A stretch of DNA of 5,498 bases from an uncultured Hyphomicrobiales bacterium (lineage in GTDB: Bacteria; Pseudomonadota; Alphaproteobacteria; Rhizobiales; Aestuariivirgaceae), in the NCBI GenBank assembly GCA_903930095.1, contig CAIYXE010000705.1, positions 1 through 5,498 of the forward strand, in the 5' to 3' direction. Positions within the stretch are counted from its first letter, which is position 1, and each line of letters opens with the position of its first letter. Positions 1 through 5,498 of this stretch are shown piece after piece. Below the pieces are notes generated by a model. That model did no database searches. It worked only from the letters and a program-made list of their open reading frames with translations, and was not told the origin of the DNA. The translations under genes were made by a program, and so were the position numbers.

Positions 1-726
1 CTCGATCGAGATCGCCACCTGCGTGGCGCGCGGGTCGGGCCTCAGCCGCAGGTCGGTGCGGAAGACATAGCCATCCTCCGTAATGTCCTGCATCAGCTGC
101 ACCAGCCGCCTGGTCAGCCGCACGAAGAAGGTGCCCGCCTCGGAGGGGTCGGTGAGCAGCGGCGTGTATGGATCATAGAGAACGATGAGGTCGATATCGC
201 TCGAATAATTGAGCTCATGCGCCCCCTGCTTGCCCATGGCGAGCGCTACATAGCCAGAACCCTTCAGCGGACTGGCAGGATCCGCGAGCGTGACCTTGCC
301 CGTGCGCGCGGCATCGGAGAGAAGCCAGGCGGTTGCCGCCTGAAGCGATGCATCGGCAAACTCCGTGAGCGCCCCCGTCACCTTCTCCACATCCCACCGG
401 CCGGAAAGATCCGCCACCGCAACGAGCAGCGCCATCCGCTTGCGCAGCAGGCGAAGCCCCGCCATCACCTCGGCCTGCGAAAGCGCAGCCGGAATGCTCG
501 CGAGTCCTTCGAGCTGCAGCCCCAGCAGATGATCGGGGTCCTCGCGAAACACCCGCCCCGCGAAGGCCGGATCCCGCAACATCAACTGCCGCAGAAAAGG
601 CGACCCGCCCGCAATGGCCTCCGCCAGCGGCACCGCCTCATCGGGCATCACACCCGCGGGCAGCGCCTCTCGAAAGAGCGAAACGGCAACCTGGTCGAGA
701 GCGGCGAGAGGTGGTTGGATGAGCAT
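1..726 (-). CDS. glnE: Bifunctional glutamine synthetase adenylyltransferase/adenylyl-removing enzyme, N-terminal part (runs off the left edge)
   Basis: GlnE attaches AMP to glutamine synthetase and removes it again in response to the PII signal and glutamine, so it sets nitrogen assimilation in the cytoplasm. I translated 242 codons from the ATG at 726-724; the frame is open to base 1. The N-terminal nucleotidyltransferase (adenylyl-removing) domain is recognisable: MGK at residues 164-166, then HELNYSSDIDLIVLY (about 170-184). The paired aspartates D177 and D179 are the expected metal ligands. The second signature, FRTDLRLRPD, is at about 222-231. The family is usually about 950-1000 residues, so roughly a quarter is present; the adenylyltransferase half lies outside. 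The start is 9 bp after the kinase stop and has no convincing Shine-Dalgarno, so translation is probably coupled to the kinase. An in-frame ATG at codon 29 is a less likely start. Nothing visible is broken. Identification is secure; the exact start is moderately sure. Confidence 0.96.
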   Translation of the reverse strand, partial: MLIQPPLAALDQVAVSLFREALPAGVMPDEAVPLAEAIAGGSPFLRQLMLRDPAFAGRVFREDPDHLLGLQLEGLASIPAALSQAEVMAGLRLLRKRMALLVAVADLSGRWDVEKVTGALTEFADASLQAATAWLLSDAARTGKVTLADPASPLKGSGYVALAMGKQGAHELNYSSDIDLIVLYDPYTPLLTDPSEAGTFFVRLTRRLVQLMQDITEDGYVFRTDLRLRPDPRATQVAISIE

Positions 727-729
727 GAA

Positions 730-742
730 GGGGTTCTACCCC
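730..742 (-). repeat. Small hairpin holding the kinase stop codon just before glnE
   Basis: GGGG (730-733) and CCCC (739-742) flank a five-base segment TTCTA. On the minus strand most of the kinase TAG (738-736) lies in the loop, and the stem ends three bases before the glnE ATG. It occupies the place where a Shine-Dalgarno would be. The stem is only four base pairs, so it matters only as part of a possible coupling arrangement. Confidence 0.25.
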
Positions 743-2118
743 CGGTGCAGCGGCAGCACCAGCCGTGCGGCAAGGCCCGGGTTGTTGTCTTCCAGCAGCA
801 GCGCGCCCTTGTGGAGTTTCATGACACCGGAGACGAGGCTCAGCCCCAGGCCGTTTCCGGGCTTGGTGCGGCTGGAATCGAGGCGCACGAAGCGCTCGGT
901 CACGCGGGTGCGGTCTTCAGGGGGGATGCCGTCGCCGTGGTCTGCCACGGTGATCACCACCCTGTCGCCGTCGATCTTGCCGGTCACCGTGATCTGCGGC
1001 GTCTCGCCTTCGCGCGCGCCGTATTTGATGGCATTGTCGAGAAGGTTGGTCAGCGCCTGCGAAAGAAGCTGGCGGTCTCCCATCACGCTGAGGCCGGCCT
1101 GGGTTTCGCTGGTGAGCGAGCCGCCCTCCTCTTCCGCCATGGGCTCATAGAGTTCGACGACGTCGGCGATGATCGTGCTTGCATCGACGGCTGCGAGGCC
1201 CGAGCGCGACTGGCCGGCCTCGGCACGGGCGATTGACAGCAGCGCGTTGAAGGTTTCGAGCAGCCGGTCGGAATCATCCACCGTGCTTTCGAGTGCCGCG
1301 CGGTAGTCCGCCTCACTGCCAGAGCGCAGCGCCGCCTCGACGCGCGCCTTGATGCGCGTCAGCGGGGTCTTGAGGTCATGCGCGACATTGCTCGAGACCT
1401 CCTTCATGCCCGCCATCAGGCTCTCGATCTGGTCCAGCATCTCGTTCAGCGCCAGCGCCAGCCGGTCAAGTTCGTCGCTCGAGCCCTGAACCGGCATGCG
1501 GCCAGACATGTTGCCCGCCATGATGGTGCGGCTGGCCTCCGTGATGGCGTCGACGCGCCTGAGGAAGTTGCGGCTCATCAGGAGGCCGCCGCCCAGCCCC
1601 AGCACCAGCGCGATGGCGAGCGCATAATAGATGGTGCGGCGGATGATGTTGCCGAACTGGCGCAGCGCCTCAACGTCACGGCCGACGACGAGGTCAAAGC
1701 CGCCGGCGAGGTCGGTGTGGAAGGCACGCGCGACGTGGCGCTCGCGTGCCGAGCCCTTGTCGACCTCGAGCGGAAACTCGATCCAGCTCGCCTCCGCCTG
1801 GGGCATCGGGGGCAGGCTGGTGAGGTTGCCGGCGATGCGCTGGCCCGCGGCGTCTGCCAGCAGGTAGACCGAGCCGCTTTCATCCGTGCTGCGGCGCTGG
1901 ATGGTGTCGATGATGCCGCGCAGGCCCCTCAGGCGGTATTGGTCGGCCAGTGCCTGGACCTCGGCGCGGATCGTCTCGTCGGTCTGCCGCTCCAGCAGAA
2001 CCGTGGTATTCCAGTAGACATAACCCAGAAGTGCTCCCACCGAGAGCGCGAACAGGATGAGGTACAGCGCCGCGAGGCGGAAGGTTGAGGTGCGGAGAAG
2101 CTTCGCGCGCGCGCTCAC
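736..2118 (-). CDS. Membrane sensor histidine kinase (HAMP, HisKA, HATPase)
   Basis: This inner-membrane kinase autophosphorylates on histidine and should pass the phosphate to the regulator encoded just upstream. In its 460 residues I see a first membrane helix (about 14-36), a periplasmic region of about 125 residues, and a second helix (about 163-182). A HAMP linker follows (about 183-233), then the H-box VAHDLKTPL with the phospho-acceptor His247. The N-box is NLLDNAIKY (358-366), the G1 box DHGDGIPP (393-400), an F-box-like RVTERFVRLD (405-414) and the G2 box GNGLGLSLV (421-429). All catalytic boxes are intact. The start is a GTG whose GTGA overlaps the regulator stop; no good Shine-Dalgarno precedes it and the next methionine is inside the second helix, so GTG with translational coupling is the sensible start. 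The periplasmic region has no cysteine and no fold I can name, so the signal is unknown. The neighbouring degP suggests envelope sensing, which is inference. Confidence 0.94.
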   Translation of the reverse strand: MSARAKLLRTSTFRLAALYLILFALSVGALLGYVYWNTTVLLERQTDETIRAEVQALADQYRLRGLRGIIDTIQRRSTDESGSVYLLADAAGQRIAGNLTSLPPMPQAEASWIEFPLEVDKGSARERHVARAFHTDLAGGFDLVVGRDVEALRQFGNIIRRTIYYALAIALVLGLGGGLLMSRNFLRRVDAITEASRTIMAGNMSGRMPVQGSSDELDRLALALNEMLDQIESLMAGMKEVSSNVAHDLKTPLTRIKARVEAALRSGSEADYRAALESTVDDSDRLLETFNALLSIARAEAGQSRSGLAAVDASTIIADVVELYEPMAEEEGGSLTSETQAGLSVMGDRQLLSQALTNLLDNAIKYGAREGETPQITVTGKIDGDRVVITVADHGDGIPPEDRTRVTERFVRLDSSRTKPGNGLGLSLVSGVMKLHKGALLLEDNNPGLAARLVLPLHRG

Positions 2119-2846
2119 GTGTCGCGGATCATGTAGCCCGCGCCGCGCACCGTCTGCAGGATGGGCTCGTCATGGCCCTTGTCGATCTTGGCGCGGAGCC
2201 TGGAAATATGCACGTCGATGACGTTGGTCTGCGGGTCGAAGTGATAGTCCCACACATTCTCGAGCAGCATGGTGCGGGTCACGATGTGGCCGGCGTTGCG
2301 AACGAGATATTCGAGCAGCTTGAATTCGCGCGGCTGCAGCAGGATGGGCTTGCCGGCCCGCGTCACGCTGCGCGTCAGCAGGTCGATCTCCAGGTCTGCG
2401 GCGCGCAGCCTGGTCTCCAGCGGGGCTTCCTTGGCGCGGTGGCCGAGGTTTTCCACGCGCGCCAGCAGCTCGGCGAAGGAATAGGGTTTTCCGAGATAAT
2501 CGTCGCCGCCGGCACGCAGGCCCTTCACCCGCTCGTCGACGTCGGCCAGCGCCGACAGGATCAGCACGGGCGTCTTGATATTGTGCTCGCGCAGCTTGCG
2601 GATGATGGTGAGGCCGTCGATCTTCGGCAGCATGCGGTCAACGATCAGCACGTCATGCACCGCTTCGAGGGCAAGGCCGAGGCCCTCCTCACCGTCGGCG
2701 GCGAGGTCGGCCACATGGCCGGATTCAGCCAGGCCCTTGACCAGCCAGCTCGCTGATTCGCGGTCGTCCTCGATCACAAGAATGCGCATGGGCTGGCGAG
2801 TCGGCTTTGCTGTCCAGACAGGGGATTCGATCGCTCTAACTTGCAT
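2115..2846 (-). CDS. OmpR/PhoB-family DNA-binding response regulator
   Basis: This is a cytoplasmic transcription factor activated by phosphorylation, the cognate partner of the kinase that overlaps its 3' end by four bases. Numbering from the internal methionine at 2789, the receiver domain spans about 1-118. It has acidic residues E7-D8-D9, phospho-acceptor D51 (LIVDRMLP), the switch Ser79 (LILSA) and Lys101 (LGKPYSF). A winged-helix DNA-binding domain follows at about 125-222, with QPREFKLLEYLV and the C-terminal TVRGAGYMI typical of the family. Two starts compete. ATG 2846-2844 has GGAG seven bases upstream and gives 243 residues. ATG 2789-2787 begins exactly at MRILVIEDD, where most family members start, and gives 224 residues, but it has no Shine-Dalgarno. 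I list the longer form because of the ribosome site. The 19 extra codons have weaker G/C third-position preference than the rest of the gene, which argues the other way. Targets are unknown. Confidence 0.92.
   Translation of the reverse strand: MQVRAIESPVWTAKPTRQPMRILVIEDDRESASWLVKGLAESGHVADLAADGEEGLGLALEAVHDVLIVDRMLPKIDGLTIIRKLREHNIKTPVLILSALADVDERVKGLRAGGDDYLGKPYSFAELLARVENLGHRAKEAPLETRLRAADLEIDLLTRSVTRAGKPILLQPREFKLLEYLVRNAGHIVTRTMLLENVWDYHFDPQTNVIDVHISRLRAKIDKGHDEPILQTVRGAGYMIRDT
2810..2821. repeat. Short perfect inverted repeat CTGTC-CA-GACAG
   Basis: Five-base arms surround a two-base centre. The repeat lies inside the 57-bp stretch between the two possible response-regulator starts. 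If the gene starts at 2789 this is a leader and the repeat could be an operator or a small hairpin; if it starts at 2846 it is simply coding sequence. The size alone could arise by chance. Confidence 0.3.
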
Positions 2847-2853
2847 GTTCCAT

Positions 2854-2857
2854 CTCC
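2854..2857 (-). promoter_or_regulatory. Shine-Dalgarno (GGAG) that decides the longer response-regulator start
   Basis: On the minus strand GGAG lies seven bases before the ATG at 2846-2844, which is ideal spacing. No comparable motif precedes the alternative ATG at 2789-2787. The site sits 14 bases downstream of the hairpin at 2872-2915. An out-of-frame ATG at 2853-2851 opens a five-codon frame (MEHAS) but is too close to the GGAG to be used efficiently. Confidence 0.55.
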
Positions 2858-2871
2858 GGTGAAAAGGGGGA

Positions 2872-2915
2872 AGCGCGGAGGCGGCGTCCCGTCTGGGGAA
2901 GCCGGCCTCCGCGCT
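2872..2915 (-). terminator. Strong GC-rich hairpin between degP and the response regulator; possible terminator, attenuator or processing stem
   Basis: The arms 2872-2882 (AGCGCGGAGGC on the plus strand) and 2905-2915 are perfect 11-bp complements. The stem continues past a one-base bulge (2904) with 2883-2885 pairing 2901-2903. After one mismatch (2886/2900) it continues with 2887-2890 pairing 2896-2899, leaving a five-base loop: 18 base pairs in all. In the minus-strand transcript it is followed by TTCCCCCTTTTC, so there is a short, C-interrupted U tract rather than a classic one. It could partly end degP transcripts, protect or process the RNA, or regulate entry to the regulator's ribosome site 14 bases on. 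The pairing is certain; the function is inferred. Confidence 0.5.
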
Positions 2916-2919
2916 GGGA

Positions 2920-2967
2920 GGCACGCGTGACGCGGAGCGGGGGGGTGGGGGCTTTGTCCCGCGTGCC
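2920..2967 (-). repeat. Second inverted repeat just after degP, around a C-rich loop
   Basis: The arms GGCACGCG (2920-2927) and CGCGTGCC (2960-2967) are perfect 8-bp complements separated by 32 bases. In the transcript the loop is C-rich, including a C5-A-C7 run (2951-2939), and has little pairing of its own. Inside, CACGCGTG at 2922-2929 is an 8-bp palindrome. The arrangement lies 18 bp past the degP stop. It could be a Rho-loading region or an extra stem; there is no U tract after it. Confidence 0.35.
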
Positions 2968-2985
2968 CTGTTCTTGAGTCCTTGA

Positions 2986-4470
<1,485 letters not shown>

Positions 4471-4581
4471 TCACTTCTCTCCATCAATCAATTGCGTCGA
4501 TGGGAGCAAGATAGGAACTGTCTCCTTACAGGCACCTGTCCGGCTGGTGAAACTTCAGTAATCCTTGCGTCAAAGTAAAGG
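4471..4581 (-). promoter_or_regulatory. ccmH-degP intergenic region with candidate degP promoter and operator-like inverted repeat
   Basis: The degP Shine-Dalgarno GGAG is at 4482-4479. On the minus strand TATCTT (4513-4508) could be a -10 element, matching the TATAAT consensus at four of six bases. The 17-bp-spaced -35 position (about 4536-4531) is poor, but it overlaps the inverted repeat ACAGG-CA-CCTGT (4528-4539), as seen at activator-dependent promoters. A second CTGT at 4518-4521 makes a cluster CTGT-N6-ACAG-N4-CTGT. A TTGACG (4573-4568) resembles a -35 box but no good -10 follows at 16-18 bp. I see no terminator after ccmH, so read-through into degP is also possible. Confidence 0.3.
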
Positions 4582-5028
4582 CTATTCGATGGCCTGTTCG
4601 AGGGCCTTGCGTTCCGCCTCGGTGAGCGGGCTCTCAGGCACGGACACGCTCCGCCTCCGCCGCAGCAGCAGCGCCGCCCCGGCAACCAGCAGCACGGCGA
4701 AGGGCGTGGCCCACAGCAGGATCGTGCCCGCCGTAAGCCGGGGCTTCAGCAGCACGAATTCGCCGTAGCGGGCCACCACGAATTCCATGATCTCGGGGTC
4801 GGTCTTGCCCTGCACCAGCTGCTCGCGCACCAGCGTGCGCAGGTCCTTGGCCAGCGGCGCATCCGAATCGTCGATCGATTGGTTCTGGCACACGAGGCAG
4901 CGCAGCTGGGCGGAGAGGGCGCGCGCCCGGTGCTCGAGTGCGGGGTCCTTCAGCAGCTCGTCGGGCGAGAGCGCAAAAGCAGGCGAGAGTGCCGCCAGCA
5001 CTGCCACAATGGCCAGGAGCTTCCTCAT
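4582..5028 (-). CDS. ccmH: Cytochrome c maturation protein CcmH (CycL-type, short form)
   Basis: CcmH is a membrane-anchored periplasmic thiol oxidoreductase. It reduces or holds the CXXCH cysteines of apocytochrome c before haem ligation in System I. The 148-residue product has a signal peptide (about 1-19, SPAFA), then the family motif LRCLVCQNQSIDDSDAPLA with redox cysteines Cys44 and Cys47. YGEFVLLKP (88-96), a membrane anchor (about 102-122), an arginine-rich stop (RRRR 123-126) and a short acidic tail follow. This is the short form found where the TPR part (CcmI/CycH) is a separate gene, unlike the fused E. coli protein. The ATG shares ATGA with the ccmF stop, and GGCGGA lies just before it, so the two genes are translationally coupled. 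In rhizobia it is also called cycL. Confidence 0.96.
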   Translation of the reverse strand: MRKLLAIVAVLAALSPAFALSPDELLKDPALEHRARALSAQLRCLVCQNQSIDDSDAPLAKDLRTLVREQLVQGKTDPEIMEFVVARYGEFVLLKPRLTAGTILLWATPFAVLLVAGAALLLRRRRSVSVPESPLTEAERKALEQAIE

Positions 5029-5498
5029 TCCGCCGGCACCGCCTGTGCCGGAACCGCGCGCTTGGGCGCCCCCACCCGGTAGCGCCGGTCAGAGAGAGAC
5101 AAAAGCCCGCCGAGGAACATGATCGCGGAGCCCAGCCAGATGAAGTTGACGAAGGGGTTGTAATAGAGCCTGACCGCCCGCGCGCCCTCGCCCGCATCGT
5201 CGCCCATCACCACATAGACGTCGCCCAGCAATGTCTGGTGCAGGCCCACTTCGGTGGTCGGCATGCCGGAGGGCTTGAACTCGCGCTTCTCTGAGGTGAG
5301 CGTTGCAATCTCGCGGCCATCCTTCTTCAGCAGGAAGCTGCCAACGCGGCCGGTGAAGTTGGGGCCGGTCAGCGGCGCCTCGCCCACGAAGGTCACGTTG
5401 TAGGCGCCGACGTCCGCATTCTCGCCGGGCTTGAGCGCCACGATGATTTCGGTCTTCCACAGCGAGATGGCGATAATGCCCGCCGTCATGATGCCAAC
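5025..5498 (-). CDS. ccmF: Cytochrome c haem lyase subunit CcmF, C-terminal part (runs off the right edge)
   Basis: CcmF is the multi-pass inner-membrane core of the System I haem lyase. It takes haem from holo-CcmE and, with CcmH and CcmI, attaches it to apocytochrome c in the periplasm. Only the last 157 codons are present, open to base 5498; the family is about 650 residues, so roughly a quarter is visible. The visible part begins within a membrane segment (VGIMTAGIIAISLW). It continues with the periplasmic C-terminal domain, including NVTFVGEAPLTGPNF, KREFKPSGMPTTEVGLH and GDVYVVMGD. It ends in the conserved last helix LYYNPFVNFIWLGSAIMFLGG followed by LSLSDRRYRVGAP, which is diagnostic of CcmF. 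The TGA stop overlaps the ccmH start. The remaining ccm/cyc genes (ccmE, ccmI) would be expected upstream, beyond the right edge. In rhizobia it is also called cycK. Confidence 0.95.
   Translation of the reverse strand, partial: VGIMTAGIIAISLWKTEIIVALKPGENADVGAYNVTFVGEAPLTGPNFTGRVGSFLLKKDGREIATLTSEKREFKPSGMPTTEVGLHQTLLGDVYVVMGDDAGEGARAVRLYYNPFVNFIWLGSAIMFLGGLLSLSDRRYRVGAPKRAVPAQAVPAE

Noticed and set aside
217..1236. Long plus-strand open frame of 339 codons, and a similar one at 1378-2088
   Set aside because: They run antisense to glnE and the kinase. The minus-strand products have full family motifs, and the plus-strand translations have none; such antisense frames are expected in GC-rich genes.
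2085..2756. Plus-strand frame of 223 codons opposite the response regulator
   Set aside because: It is a shadow of a gene with intact receiver and winged-helix motifs; its own translation shows no recognisable domain.
2847..2924. Extension of the response regulator to an ATG at 2924
   Set aside because: It would translate through the strong hairpin at 2872-2915 and past the good Shine-Dalgarno at 2857-2854. The added residues match nothing in the family.
2939..2951. Intramolecular G-quadruplex
   Set aside because: Thirteen bases with one T cannot supply four three-G runs with loops; at best a two-layer or intermolecular form is possible.
4514..4518. GGAAC resembling the -35 of the alphaproteobacterial general stress sigma factor
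   Set aside because: It is on the plus strand, pointing away from degP toward ccmH in antisense, and I see no paired -10 driving a plus-strand gene.

Overview
This window reads as an ordinary piece of chromosome from a GC-rich alphaproteobacterium, most likely of the order Hyphomicrobiales (Rhizobiales). Three things support this: strong G/C preference at third codon positions, a short stand-alone CcmH rather than the fused enterobacterial form, and the gene order ccmF-ccmH-degP-response regulator-histidine kinase-glnE. As I recall it, that order matches the rhizobial cycK-cycL-degP-regulator-kinase-glnE neighbourhood. The genus cannot be read from the sequence.

Every gene is on the minus strand, so transcription runs from high to low coordinates. 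The right edge holds the C-terminal quarter of ccmF (5025-5498). It overlaps the complete ccmH (4582-5028) by four bases (ATGA). Together these encode the haem-ligation and apocytochrome-thiol-reduction part of the System I cytochrome c maturation machinery. A 111-bp gap with a possible promoter and operator leads to degP (2986-4470), a periplasmic serine protease/chaperone with two PDZ domains. A 139-bp gap follows, rich in inverted repeats, with a strong hairpin directly before the next ribosome binding site. Then comes an OmpR/PhoB-type response regulator (2115-2846, or 2115-2789 with the alternative start). It overlaps its partner HAMP/HisKA-type sensor kinase (736-2118) by four bases (GTGA). 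Nine bases further on, glnE begins (1-726, N-terminal quarter only); it encodes the glutamine synthetase adenylyltransferase/adenylyl-removing enzyme.

The two-component pair and glnE look like one translationally coupled unit. DegP and the cytochrome c maturation genes are envelope functions. An envelope-sensing role for the kinase is therefore a fair inference, but nothing in the sequence identifies its signal or its targets. I see no mobile element, CRISPR array, RNA gene, phage gene or clear sign of horizontal transfer, and no evidence of an undescribed system. The non-coding structure worth a second look lies between degP and the response regulator (2847-2985) and just upstream of degP (4471-4581).
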